Positions 11,446 through 23,653 of a stretch of DNA of 64,000 bases are shown piece by piece. Within the stretch, counting starts at the first letter, position 1; each line of letters starts with the position of its first letter. The translations under genes were made by a program, and so were the position numbers. Location of the stretch: the NCBI RefSeq assembly GCF_000005505.3, contig NC_016135.3, positions 12,308,613-12,372,612 of the forward strand, in the 5' to 3' direction. The notes below the pieces were generated by a model. The model was given only the letters and a program-made list of their open reading frames with translations. It was not told the DNA's origin and did not search any database. The stretch is from Brachypodium distachyon. Taxonomy: Eukaryota; Streptophyta; Magnoliopsida; Poales; Poaceae.

Positions 11446-12996
11446 TTCGTTCCACTGGCGTAGTCGCCCACACTCTCCGGGGTCCATTGTCCTAAGAAAA
11501 CTGAACCTGCAGTTGGAATGACAAGGCATGGGATACAAGATCTGTTTGGCAGCAAATAAGTTGCTACAAACCATGCCTACCTGAATTCTCGATGAGCTCC
11601 CATCCTTTACATTGATGATCAAATGCTCAGGAGCATACATATTTGAGAATGATATTGCCTGGAAAAAAAGGTAACCGGACGGTTATGATTTTCCAAATGG
11701 CTGCCATCAAGAATCCTTGGAAAAGAAAGGTAACCAGACGGTTATTTAACAATTTGATGCTATTCATAATGCATTGTGACAGTGGTACTTCAGAAGCACA
11801 TGAGGACAGAGGTCACAAATGGATAGATGCATAGCAAATGAGCTGCATAGGTGAATCAGGTGAATACCTCATCCATATCTCTGGCAAACACAGTGAAACT
11901 GTGACCAAGTGCTTTGGAAGCAAATTCTCCTCTAGGAAGAGCATTGCACTGCTTGCTAACTTCTGCTTCAATAGCACTCAAATCAACATCAGTGCCCACA
12001 ATAACTAGAACAACCTGACTGTCCGGGCCATGTTCTGCCTACAAAATTTGACCAACTCTGATCTAACATATATTGAGAATTCTAGGTAGCGTCAAATATT
12101 ATCTTTATTTGTTCTAGAAAAAGTTTGAGATGCAAATAGTGAACAGTTCTAATGCAGCATACACTTTTCAGTACCACAAAGCAGAACATCAGGAAGAGAA
12201 AATACTTGAGATAGCAGATCAGCAGCAACATAAACTGGGTTTGCATATTTATCTGCAATGACCAGAACTTCTGAAGGGCCAGCAGGCATGTCTATAGAGA
12301 CCATAGCTTCACTGTTCTGCAGTCAAATAAGACTGAGAATCACAAAAACAGATATACAGAAAAGATGCCGGAAAGGCAGATAATGGTCATGTGTTACATA
12401 GAAGAGCAGAATAAACCTGAAGAATCATTTTAGCAGCTGTGACATACTGGTTACCAGGCCCAAAAAATTTCTCAACCTGCCAGGCCAATAATAAAATTAG
12501 CAACCGAGACACGATCATTGCAGCTAATGTAGAACTTGGTAATTCAACAGCACGTCCGTATTTGCATAGATCACTCAAGCAGGATATGAACCTCTAAGGA
12601 CATGACGACATAACCCCATGAATGCTAAGTCAATTAGGTCGTATTTATAAGCTTCTAACAAGCACATGTCAATACACTATACAGGGATCATGATAAACAT
12701 ACAAAATGCCCCAACTTATTCTAAACAAGTAACTGATAGTGCCATAGATCTCGAGCACCTTTGGGCATGATGCAGTTCCCCATGCCATAGCTGAGATTGC
12801 CTGAAAATAAAGAAAGAACATTAATAACACAGAACTACATTATAAAGCAAACAAAGTCGCAAAATATTCTTCTACCTGAGCTCCCCCAGCTTTCAATATG
12901 TGTGTAACACCAGCTTTTTTCGCACAGTAAAGAACCTCCTGCACGAAACAAGAATAATGCCCGGTTCTCCCCACTTTCATCTTACAAAAACAATTA

Positions 12997-13109
12997 CTCC
13001 CTCTGACCCATATTACTTGTCTCAAATTTGCCCAAATATGGATGTATCTATGTTTAAAAAGCGTCTAGATACATTTAATATTTTGACAAGTAATTCCGAC
13101 CGGAGGGAG
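12997..13109. mobile_element. Stowaway MITE in intron 7 of the dehydrogenase gene
   Basis: CTCCCTCTG at the left and CCGGAGGGAG at the right form the typical Stowaway termini, flanked by TA on both sides. The arms ATTACTTGTC and GACAAGTAAT pair internally. Length is 113 bp. It lies in an intron and probably did not itself inactivate the gene. Confidence 0.85.
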
Positions 13110-13611
13110 TACTAAAAAAACAGCAGCAGCTCCATGTCTGACAAAACTTACCTTACATATGCTACCATCACGACTAGGGGGTGTGGCAAGAACCAGTTTT
13201 GCATCCAGCAATCTGTGCAGGCTGTTAAAAGAGAACCTTCATGAGAAATTTCAAACAACGACTAAATACAACCAGTTCAGTTGAGAAGATTGGATAAACA
13301 TAAGCGTACCACAGCGAGCATCAATGCAGTTGAAGGCAACACTGCAGTACCACCTGGAACATACAACCCGACAGAACCAATGCATCTTGTTATCCTTTTA
13401 CATCTTACACCATTGATACATTTGGGTGAATGCACACAAAATAAGCATAAGCATATAAAAATGGTGAAATGTGTAAATGGGGACATCAAAGAATCACTTA
13501 TTCTCTTACTTTCATATTCTCAACTGTCTTCTCTGTCATCTTTTGTGAAACATGGAAGGCAAAAATATTGTCATATGCCACGTCAAAGGCTTCCTTTACA
13601 GCTGGATCAAG

Positions 13612-14724
13612 CTACAAAGTTTATGAAGGTAAGAAAGCAAAATTTGTCTAACAAATAAATAGAACATATTTGAGGACCAACATCGGAATCTAAACACAAA
13701 CATAATACCGTCAAGTCTACCTATTTCTAAGGATTGGAAGCATCTAAATGCAAATAAATAAAGCCTACATAGGAAATCCTCTGTTGTAGAAATAGACAAC
13801 TAATAAAACCATGTATCAAAATGAACTGTGGAGAAAAAACGTGAAATTTGTTTATTTTGTGTTTCACAATGGTCATGATTATTGTTGCTCTACAAATTGT
13901 GGCAGAAAGTTTTGAGGATAAGACAGTACGCCCAAAGGCCATGGTGGCATTGGGGTCTGGGATTTCTGTCTTTTCAATCAGGCTCTCTTGACAAGGCACG
14001 ATTGGCGCTTATCAGAATTCCCAAACAGCCTATGCGCCGTTTATTAACAAAAACAGTTTGCGTACCACACATTATAAGAACATTACAACTGTTTCTTTTA
14101 CTCTATTTAGCCCAGTTTTTACAGCATTTCACCCAGTAAAAGCCCAGCACACAGTGTCCATGGTAATGTCATACGTGCGTCGTACAAATTTTGTCGTACG
14201 CCAAGCAGTGCTGGTTTACTGAAGGCAAAATAGTTCCCCAGTGGTCATTTGCTCAATACTGTTTTTGCTTGAATCAAGTCACCAAGTTGGCAAGCCATTG
14301 AACATGGGCTCAAGCTGCTGAAACAAGGTGTCATTTGGAGAGTATATACTATTATACTGAAGGTTAATATAAGGAGGGGGATAATTGGATTTCTTGGAAT
14401 TTTTGTCTCAAAGGCACTGGAAGAAGAAATACATCACGCTTGGAATGGGTATCTGATCTAATGCTCTCTGAGTCTAGGGGATGGAATGAGGATTTGATTC
14501 GACATATTATGTGCCCACATGATGCAGATGCAGTGTAAGAGAAAAGTGAATTCCATGGCTCATGAGATAGACAAATTCTGTAATAGGTTTAAGAGTGGAG
14601 GAGGTATGTTGGTCCGCGGGCAATCCTTCCAGCAAATCCTAACTAGTCGATAGCGGTTGTATGAATCTGATTTAATCTATACATGGGGTTTTAAAAAAAA
14701 TCAAAAAAGTTGCAAGAAGAGTAC
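13612..14724 (-). other. Long intron 4 of the dehydrogenase gene
   Basis: This 1.1-kb gap separates exons 4 and 5. It is AT-rich with no recognisable transposon termini or coding frame. Its length, against 70-300 bp for most other introns of the gene, suggests an old unrecognised insertion. Confidence 0.5.
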
Positions 14725-15653
14725 CTCTGCATCCAGAAGATCGCTAACACGCACAACCACATTATCGAGTATGACCTTGTCAAACTTCTCTGTATAACTG
14801 AACAGACCAAGTAGAGTAAATTAAGAAAAATTTCTGTATTACACCATGAACAGAACAGTCAAACACTTACTCCTTAACCGCAGCATCACCTCTGACGCGC
14901 ACATCTTCAACAATCGGATTCACCTGAGCGCATAAAAACAAAAAATTCCATGGTTCTAAGGTTGCGACACAATGTTGACTTCCACAAATGAATTATGTCC
15001 GCCTTATCATACCGTGCTGAAAATGGAGGAGAAGTCGATGCGAGGGCGTGCCTTTAGGCTGCTAACCTCTACATCACTGAGATTGGACAGTCGATACGAT
15101 TTCATTGCGCAGCTAACAGTCAACACTGAAACCACCAAGAAACAAAATTACAGTCCGGAAAATCTAATCCAAAAACCTTAGAACCAACAGCTACAAGTAC
15201 ATAATTCAAAACCTCGCACCTTTCGACTTGAGGACTCGGGAAGAGGCAAGACAGAGCCGACAACCACGACCAGCGCTGGCACCCCCGACGGGCAGAGCCG
15301 GAGCGCGTAAGCTGCCCATCAACAGAGCCCGATTCAGTTCTGAGTAATTTGTGGAGGTCAGTTTGGGATTAAGTAATCACTGGATGGCTAACAGCTCATA
15401 CCCAAAAAAGCAATGCCCAACACCGCGGACGGGGTGGAGAAGGCAGGGAGGCAATGGAATTGAACGAGAACGCACACACAGGGCGGCGACTCGCGTGAGA
15501 GGCGGGCACGGCACGCGCGTTCGAGCGAATCAGCCTGGGTGTTAGCTAGGTCAGAAGGGAAGAGGAACAGCGTGTTGGGCAAAGTCGGGGAACTGAAGTC
15601 CGGACTGAGTTTATATCATTGATTTTGTGGCGATTTCTTTTTTAGCTGGCTAA

Positions 15654-15950
15654 GGCCTCGTTTGATTCAAATAATTTTCATAAGAATTTTGTACGATTAA
15701 ATTTTTAGGAAATTTTCCTGTGTTGGTCGTTTGATTTATAGGATTGATCCTACAGTAATTCTTTCAAATGATTCATTTGCACTACATTTCATAAAAAAAA
15801 TTACATCCATTCCAATCTCTTGGTAGAATTTCTTTGGTGCAATTAACAAAACTTTGGGCAAACAAAATCCTATAGGGTCAAGATAAACATGACATAGTAA
15901 TCCTTCATTTTATTTTCGTATTTTTTTAATCTTATGAATCAAAAATACCC
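15654..15950. mobile_element. Tourist-like MITE
   Basis: GGCCTCGTTTGATTCAAA at the left and, read inward, GGGTATTTTTGATTCATA at the right are degenerate TIRs. Both ends abut TAA (15651-15653 and 15951-15953), the 3-bp Tourist/PIF target. It is 297 bp long and AT-rich, and lies about 335 bp upstream of the dehydrogenase start. Confidence 0.65.
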
Positions 15951-15953
15951 TAA

Positions 15954-16370
15954 CTTTTTTTTCTGAATCGGGGAAGACCCAACGTGGAGCAGAGGAACTG
16001 GAGGAAGTATGTGTGCCTCCTCTTTCACGCTTTGTTTTTTCGACTTATTCATCAGCCACCGTCTATCGGCTCACGTGTCCAACACTTTCAGGCGTCGGAT
16101 CCATAGATCCCAGGCTCGCAACCGTCTAGCCAGGGCCGTACAATGGCAAGAGCAAGCTGTGCAATTGTTTAGGGCTTTCAAAAATCAGGGCCAACCAGTC
16201 CATAAAATTCAGAGTGAACTTATACAGAACTCAAGATAGACTGAAACCGGTTTGCAATTTCTTTTCCAAATGTTAATCTGCTTCCTTGGATTTTTCAGTT
16301 TGCTATTTAATGTATCAGCCATGTCTGTATCTCTTATCCAATTGGACCAGTTTGCCTGTATAAGGTTTTT
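15954..16370. other. Intergenic, nothing recognised
   Basis: No supported frame or repeat ends. The following 16,371-16,510 is homologous to the downstream flank of the OTU genes. Confidence 0.45.
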
Positions 16371-16510
16371 AAACAGTGGTTTGTACTTCCAGTTGTTTTC
16401 ATATCTGAAAGTAATTAGCCTTTTGGAATGAGCATTCGCATTAACTTGACTGGGTGCAAACTGACGCCAGCTGCAATGTGCAAATTGGAGTCTGTAGTTC
16501 ATACCGACTT
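16371..16510 (+). repeat. Orphan copy of the OTU-gene downstream flank
   Basis: The stretch with GAAAGTAATTAGCCTTTTGG at its core reappears about 430 bp after the stop of OTU1 (about 30,294) and, more diverged, after OTU2 (about 39,100) and OTU3 (about 46,380). Here no OTU gene precedes it. The simplest reading is that an upstream OTU copy was lost and this is its remaining flank, so the array once had at least four units. Confidence 0.6.
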
Positions 16511-16705
16511 CGGAAACAAAGATTGAACCGAAGTCGGATGATATACGACCCGGCCACGCGGTTTGAGTTAGAATCGACATAGGCTAGCTACTACTATGGT
16601 ACTTCCTCACGTTGTAAAGTACTAACCTGTAGCGGCCGATCGAGATGATATACGACCCGGCCGTTTCGCTGCTCCTCCAAACCTTTGTACTGTACGATTC
16701 GATCG

Positions 16706-18366
16706 ATGGCCGGCGCCGATCATTTCTCTGGCCTCTCGGACGATCTGCTCGTCCGCGTCATCTCCTTCCTCCGGATCAGGGAAGCCGCCCGCACCGCGGC
16801 TCTGTCGCAGCGATGGCGCCCGCTGTGGCTCCGCTCGGTCACCCTCAACCTCGACTCCAGCTCCTACGGCGACCCCCGCCACTACATGCCATTCGAGGTC
16901 AGGGATCGGCTGATCCACGACGCGGGTCACGCGACCCGCCGGTGCCGGCCCGTCACGAAGCTGTCGCTGTTGGTGAAGGGACACGACGAAACCTTCTGCT
17001 GTGGCGTCATGAACAACTCCATCTGGACAACCGACGGCGGCAGGAGCCTGATGAACTCTCTCCTCCTCGACGTCCCGGCGCTGCGGCACATCCCGGAGCT
17101 ACGCGTCGGGTTCGACGTCGTCGACAGGGAGCGGGAGCTGATTGTCCTATACAACCTGGACCCTGCCGTCTTACCGGGGCACACCCTCCGGGTCTTGGAT
17201 CTCACGCGCTGCACGCTCGATGTCCCACCGGGCGCCGCCGCCATCTCCTTGCCTCGCCTCTCCGCGCTGCGGCTTCACAAGTGTTCGTCGCCGATGAAGG
17301 ATCTCCAGGGCCTTATCCATGCGGCGCCCAGCCTCGGCAGCCTGCACGTCGAGGACTTGTTCTGTGGCAATATGTCCCGCGCCGACCGTTTCGTGCTCCA
17401 CTGCCCAAGCGTCACCACGCTCGCGCTGGCCCCCGCCTTGGGGACTCGCCACGCCATTGAAATCGACGCGCCATGCCTGCGCAGCTTCAAGTTCTCTGGA
17501 CCCCTCACAGAGTTCTCAATGAAATCGCAGCAACCTTCTGCCAAGTTGACACGAGTCGATTTGGCCCTCGGCTGGATATGCACGGTCAAGACGGCCAACG
17601 AACCCAGTCATGGTTCGGCACTTTCTGGCAATTCCTCCGGAGCTTCCAGCATGCCAAGGCCATCAAATTGAAGGTGCCAAGCATTGAAGGCATGGCGGTT
17701 GACAAGGACGCGGAGCACGAGCACCTGGCCACTTTCCACGGCCTGGAACGGCTAGAGCTAGATGGGCCGTCTCACCCAGGCCACAGAGATGAAGCAGCTG
17801 CGGCCATTGCCAGCCTGCCACAGTGCTGCCCGGTGATCCACGATTTCCACATTCGGATGATTGCAGAAACCTGGGGTTACCGAACTCGTTTCGCTGACGA
17901 GAGTGGGGCGGTTCCATTGTCGGATCTTGATGTGTCTATGGACTTGTTTGAGAGGCGCTACTCAAAGGAGATGGCTCCTCTCATGCTGCTCGACCGGGAC
18001 GATGGTTTCTCACAGGTTGCAGACCTGCCTGGTTTGACTGGCTGTCGATTCAATTGCTTGCAGAATCATCTGAAGAATGTCAAGTTGCAGTTTGAGCTGA
18101 AGGGGTGGGATAGCTTTGAGGTTTGCCTGGCCAAATTCTTCGCGGAAAATTGCAAGGTCCTTAAGGTCCTGCAAATTGATGATGGGAAGCTCAACTATTT
18201 GAGCCATATCAACTGGATGGTACACAGATGGAGAGCTAATGCGTTGGAACAAAGGAAACGGATAGGACGGGATTCAACTCACGCGTCGGAACAGAGGGGG
18301 GAAAGGAAAAGGTACACAATGGAAGAGCCAAATTTCACCCTTACAAAAGTAAGAAGGAAACATTAG
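16706..18366 (+). pseudogene. F-box/LRR-FBD-like protein, copy A, frameshifted
   Basis: Such proteins are substrate adaptors of SCF ubiquitin ligases. The ATG at 16706 opens a frame with an F-box at residues about 5-45 (LSDDLLVRVISFLRIREAAR, then SQRWRPLWLR), followed by leucine-rich segments. Near 17,575-17,583 the sequence has 2 nt more than copy B. After that point the original frame ends at 17,671 (321 aa, last 30 residues aberrant). The homologous reading resumes in another frame through 18,366, with a C-terminal FBD-like part (CLQNHLKNVKLQFELK, FEVCLAKFF, LQIDDGK). Both halves are otherwise open. Either this is a recent pseudogene or a truncated protein with F-box and LRR but no C-terminal domain. 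No intron would repair the shift, because copy B is continuous here. Confidence 0.82.
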
Positions 18367-19456
18367 GAATTTGAGAGGGTGTACTCCAGTGCATGTGCCC
18401 TGGGTGATTTTCTCTTAGTTACAAGTTTCAATAAAATTGTGAAATAACTACTCTCTGTCCAACAAAAGATGTCTCAATTTTGTCAAAATTTGGATGTATT
18501 TAGATGTGAGTTAGTGTATAGATACATTCAAATTTAGTCAAAGTTGAGACTTCGGTGACACATTAAGCTCATTTGCATGCTGACCGCAGAAAACAAATGA
18601 AGCGCATTTATTTTACTTAGAGCACATGGGTAGGAGAGGGAGAAAATTTGGGTACCCAAAATCTGTCCAACATACCTAAAACTGAATACATACCTATATT
18701 TTTACCTTTTTCTTTTTTTTTGGCACAAAATCCCTATCTTCCCCAAATCACCGACACGTTGAACACCAAATCGCTCCAAATCGATTCATGCTAGAGTGGC
18801 TGAGGATGATTGCGGCGTGCGGGGGAGGTCGTAAGTGGCGGCGGTGTTTGATCATTCTTAATCAGCTGCAAGTCTGTGCATCCAGATGGACAATCATAAA
18901 AATATACTGCCTTCATAAACATCCCGTCTTCTATATCTAAATAAGAATAGTCCACTACATGATTTCCTCAACACGCAAGCATGCCACATCATCAAGCCCA
19001 CCATATTGGCGTGCAAATCATGCATGTCTTTTTTCATGTATTCATTTACATTTTTCATTAATCGATCAATTCAAACCATGCCATCTCATCACTCAACCAT
19101 TTTTCATTTTTTTGGTAAATTTTTTCTCTTTTTATACATCATTTTCTCACATAGGTTATGTTTGGATGCTAGCCAAAACACACCTTAACAATTTTTTGGT
19201 CATGACCAAAACTTTGGTCTTTGTTTGAATTGTAGCCAATAATTTGACAAGCCAATGATTTCTTGCCAACTCTAATTTTTAAAGTCTCCGGCACCAATGA
19301 AAAATACACATATTTTTAGAGAAGTTTTTAGATTTCATTCTAGCAAATAGATTTGGAACTCAAGAGAATTGCGGCTAATGCAAACTTAGACGCCAGGTGT
19401 GCATTGATAATGTATATTTACGAACCATGAGACTTGAAATTAAGTGAGGTGCGGTT
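18367..19456. other. F-box A downstream flank with small inserts
   Basis: Most of this matches the flank after F-box B (about 31,930-32,680), with parts also after copy C. At 18,449-18,553 is a degenerate Stowaway-like insert (TACTCTCTGTCC with GATGTCTCAA / TTGAGAC arms). At about 18,620-18,845 is another insert absent from copies B and C. No gene is seen. Confidence 0.55.
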
Positions 19457-22400
19457 TAAGATGTTCGACAAGATTTTGTACACTAATCTCTTCCGGTGGA
19501 TTGAAAAAAAATCAAGCATGGAGCCAACAAGGTGTGGCCCTGTTCAGATTGCTATGCATCATACATGTACGTGTATATGTAAATGCTCCCGTGCGTACTC
19601 CTGATTTAAGGTGACACGATTAATGGGCTAATGGCCAGACAATTAATTAGCCCAAGCTGGCTATATAGATTGCTAGCACGGCACATCTTTAGTCCATGCA
19701 CACACGTGCAGGGGGCTGTTGTATTAGCTCAATCGTCCTGCCACGCTCGGACGAGCGGGCTGCTAGACGCTGCACTGGCCGATCGTGCGCGTAAAGATTT
19801 GCCCGCTACATACGCATGGTAATTAAGGTTGCACCCGACGGAAAACCCCAACGCTGCTGAAACATGGAAACAAATATCAACAATACAGGCGCTGATTGAT
19901 TGTTGCTTGCACCCGACGGATGGAAGTTTCCTAGTATGACCTGAGGCGAGGCGGTGCTCTTCTCTTCTGTGAGATCGAGATAGGCAATCAGAGGGCTGAA
20001 CGATTGCGCGGAAACAAATTAAAACTTTTTCCGAAAGTTCAAATCCTAAACCATCTTTCTGTCCGTGATAGTAAAACAGTCTTAATTTTTGTTGGATGAA
20101 CCAAAAAATACGTACGAGTATGCAAAATAAAGGTATTGAAATTATCTAACGAACGCAACAAAAATCAGCTCAATCGGATGTACCAATAAAAAGATATGAT
20201 CAAAACAGTAACATCTGACAGAAAGTTACGAGAATTAATCTATAATCGATTTTGAAAAATAACAATAAAAACGAAGTAATCACGATCTTTCCTTGATCTC
20301 GTGATAAACCTGCAGCAAAGTATTATGAACTCGTGATAAATCTGCAGCAAAGTGTTAGAAAGATCTAGCACGAATAATCCACGAAGATCCGAGAAAAACA
20401 AAGATGACACCGCTAACGAATTTCTTAATTGCAACGATGTCGATCGATTACAAAAGATGCAACCATGCATCCAAGAACTCACCGCTAACGAATTTCTTAA
20501 TTGCAACGATGTCGATCGATTACAAAAGATGCAACCATGCATCCAAGAACTCTTCAAGAATTGATTTAGATCCAAACCTCTAAGTTCCCTCACGTCCTTA
20601 CTAAAACCCTATCTAGAATGCTCTCTATTTATAAGGAAAAATTCACGACCCTAAACCGAGTCCGAATCCAACACCAACTCCTCTGTCCCGGTCGGTATTC
20701 TGCCTGTGGGGCCCGCATACGACCTCGGATTGAGATGAGTCCAAAAGCAAAGTTGTTCGTCTCGATGACACGCACAACTTTCATGTGGCCCACTTTTCCA
20801 TCAGACACCATCTTGACAATTCTACTGTTTAATCTTTAAACAGCTGTCATCCAGCCACGACTGGACTTACATGTCTTCACGTCGATGCCACTCCATGCCA
20901 TCTACTCTTCTCGTGATGTCTTCAAAACTCGACCATCACGTGTCGAATATCTCCAATACCGTACATCTCCGGTATAAACAACGTACGACAAACCGGTGCC
21001 CTCCCGAATCATCGTAGGCTTCACTTCCATTGTTCTTTCGCACGAACATCCTGCATGATCTTGATCCCTCGACCTCAGCTTCTCCCAAGCATCGTCCCTC
21101 GATCCCGTCGTCGACCACGTTCCTCTAGCTCCGGCAACACCTGAAAGTGAACACACAAATAACCAGTACGAGCACACGTCCGCGACTTGACTCAGGGTAA
21201 GTTTCACACAACTCACGCCATGTTTTCACATAAGAAATTAATGGATCAACACACCATTAGCAAAGTATTAAGTCCAAACAAGATACATGTCATCACATAA
21301 GTATACATATTACCAAAGTATCCATATCAATGGTTCACCTCAAACACTTGCCAATGTTACACATCACTTATGATTTCACATCTTTCCAAAAATCCCTTCT
21401 AGATCTACTGCCTATAAATATACGAGGAACCACAACTCGCAAAGGGGGAAGAAAAGAGCAGGGCGGCAGCGCCCTAGACAGAGGGCCGATGCTGCGCCCT
21501 GGTGGCGCCGCGGCGGCAAGCCACACACACAGGGGGCCAGAATAACTCCATGGCTGCAGAATACCCAAGCACACAGGAGAGACGCATACACGACCTCTAC
21601 ACACGAACGTGAAAGCTTCACGTGAAGCTGATGGCAGCCACCTCCCCTAAAGGTGATGAGGATTAACACTAATGCCTCTTCTTTACTCTTCATGCTTTCC
21701 CTTTCACAGCAGACATGGAGATCGCCAACAAACGACAATACCGAACCCTGGCGACATACCCATCGTCCGCCTCGTGTTGGAGAGGCGTTCACCAAGGTAG
21801 GCGTCGTGTTGGCCGTCGGCCATCACGCTACTTCAACCTATCATCCAGAACATGCAAGTCTTGAGCTTCACGCAAGCAAACCAAGGAGCAAACGAAGAAC
21901 TTACGTGCTGAGGGGTTCAAGGTATAATTGATCCATCTCCGTGCTCTCTACTCTCTCCGTTGTCTCAGGAACAACCGGCGTCCTGATGTTGTTTGCCGGA
22001 AGGCGCCCGCAAGGAGGCGGGCGCGACCTGGCAGTGGAGCCCAAGGCGAGGGCCGGCCAGGCACGGGGCAGAAAGGAGAACGCGCCCAGACGGCAGCGAT
22101 GCACAGCATCCTCGAGCATCAGGTAAGGGCGGCCGCGCGTGTTCTAGGCAGAGGGACGTCACGCCCAAGGCGGCGGCAAGCGAAGAACGCCCCCGACTCG
22201 CCTAAGGCATCAGCCGGCCTGAGATAAAAAGAGCACCTATACTCTAAAATACAAACACCAAAGAACATCCACGTACAAGAGCAAGTAGCAGCTGGCCAGG
22301 GGCTGGATCAAGCACAACAAGCGTCGACGGCGTCTTTCTCCAATGGTGAGGACCATTGTTGATCTCTCTTCTCCTTTCTCTTTTTCTCTGGACTGTGCAT

Positions 22401-23653
22401 CTTCGCATGCGGCTGGTCGCTTGGTCACAGCCAGCTTGCCGAGGCTGCCGCCGTGCGTTCTGTCGGCTTGCTTCTGTATCCTCGTCCAGATGGTGGCCGT
22501 TGGGCTGCTGGGACTGCCAACCTGCAGCCTGCTGGCTCCGACGTTGGGAGATCGCCAACACCTACAGCTCAAGAAGACGACGCCGCGCGTCTGCCTAACG
22601 TGCGCTGCAACGGCAAAGGTGCCGTTGCTGCTTTGTGGCCCTATTGGGCCGTGACATCACCGATGCCTGACCGCTTCGCTCGGCTGCGAGGTCCCCTTCT
22701 CAGGTGGCCCTTCGACCCCACGAGCCGCGACGCCGACGCCGACGCCGAGGCTGCTAGTAGGCAGTCTTCCGGCAAGTTCTTCAGCACACTTACGGGACTT
22801 GGTAAATCCTTGCTGCTGTGCATCGACCTCTTTGCTATCAAACAACTCCTGCCGGTAGGACTTGGTGGATGCTCTACGGGGGTGCCCCTCCATCATCTCG
22901 ATGATGCTACTGAGTCGTCTCAACGTCAAAGCCAAGCCCTACGATGCGTATTCATCCAACTCCGACTACATCATCGACACGTCACCGTCTACTCCAACAT
23001 CTACACCAACACTGTTCCCCGACATCGTCTAGCCTCCGACGAGGCAAGGCTTTACTCCACCGACTAGTCCTTCTCCGATGAAGTAAGTATGTTACTTGAT
23101 TGCACCGACGAGGTGCTAGCAAGCTATCCCGTCCACACCGGGACATCACCAGGCCCGGCACCGACAAGGCAAAGGCCGCCCACCCGTCTAAGCCGACAAG
23201 GCTTAGACATCTCTTCATCATCGGACAACGACAAGCCGGAGGTCTACGGCTAAGCATCACCGGGGTGCGGCGTACCGCTCCACCTTTCCACTTCACCTCC
23301 ACATTACCACCGTCTACGCCAAGCACACGGAGAAGAAGAGACTTGAAGATGACGACCATTGCAGCAGCTTAATCAGAGGTGTCTCATGGCTCGAGCTGCG
23401 GGAGTAATTAAGCGGGAGCTTTACGAGGCCCCGTGAATCAAGACACTACAATCGCCCATGTCATATTGGCCGCGCCAGTAGGCCACAGAGCGCACTCAAT
23501 CAAGGGAAATTGTAATTTGTTTCTAAGTGAGATTAATAAAATGCATATTTTCCTTTATTTTATTTGTGTATTTAGGTACACTGGCACGCCCGCATTTTAT
23601 TTCCCCCGGCGCATGAGAGATACTTTTTTAAGTATTTTTCGTGTCAAATAAGA
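19457..23653. mobile_element. 4.2-kb insertion of unknown class in the F-box A flank
   Basis: Comparison with the matching flanks after F-box B and C shows that 19,462-23,648 is extra. The word TAAGA stands at both borders (19,457-19,461 and 23,649-23,653) and may be a 5-bp TSD. The insert begins TGTTCGACAAG and ends TTCGTGTCAAA. It holds a 72-bp tandem duplication and a TATAAATATA box at about 21,413, but no long coding frame. An LTR-type element without coding capacity is possible. I could not find paired LTRs, TIRs or a primer-binding site, so the class stays open. Confidence 0.5.
20409..20552 (+). repeat. 72-bp perfect tandem duplication
   Basis: Two head-to-tail copies of a 72-bp unit (20,409-20,480 and 20,481-20,552) starting ACCGCTAACGAATTTC and ending CATCCAAGAACTC. 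I see no mismatch between them, so the duplication is young. Confidence 0.95.

Larger units (their letters stand above)
9931..15319 (-). pseudogene. HISN8: Histidinol dehydrogenase gene, disrupted
   Basis: The last enzyme of histidine synthesis (NAD-dependent, plastid). Fourteen exons can be read on the minus strand: 15319-15220, 15112-15013, 14923-14871, 14797-14725, 13611-13510, 13411-13310, 13221-13152, 12938-12876, 12800-12759, 12476-12417, 12316-12206, 12038-11868, 11658-11581 and 11506-9931. They encode the family signatures [74 protein letters not shown] and [14 protein letters not shown] in the right order. Lesions: exon 1 does not join exon 2 in frame; exon 6 has AT where its acceptor AG should be; exon 7 is 70 nt where the frame needs 72; exon 13 lacks about 10 nt after the NVKD codons; a MULE splits exon 14 inside the SGTNH motif. 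The remaining frames are well kept, which points to recent death, so a working copy is expected elsewhere. The identity is near certain. Confidence 0.9.

Noticed and set aside
19462..23648. Calling the 4.2-kb insert a solo LTR of a known family
   Set aside because: The end does not read as CA directly before the presumed duplication, and no internal LTR landmarks were found.
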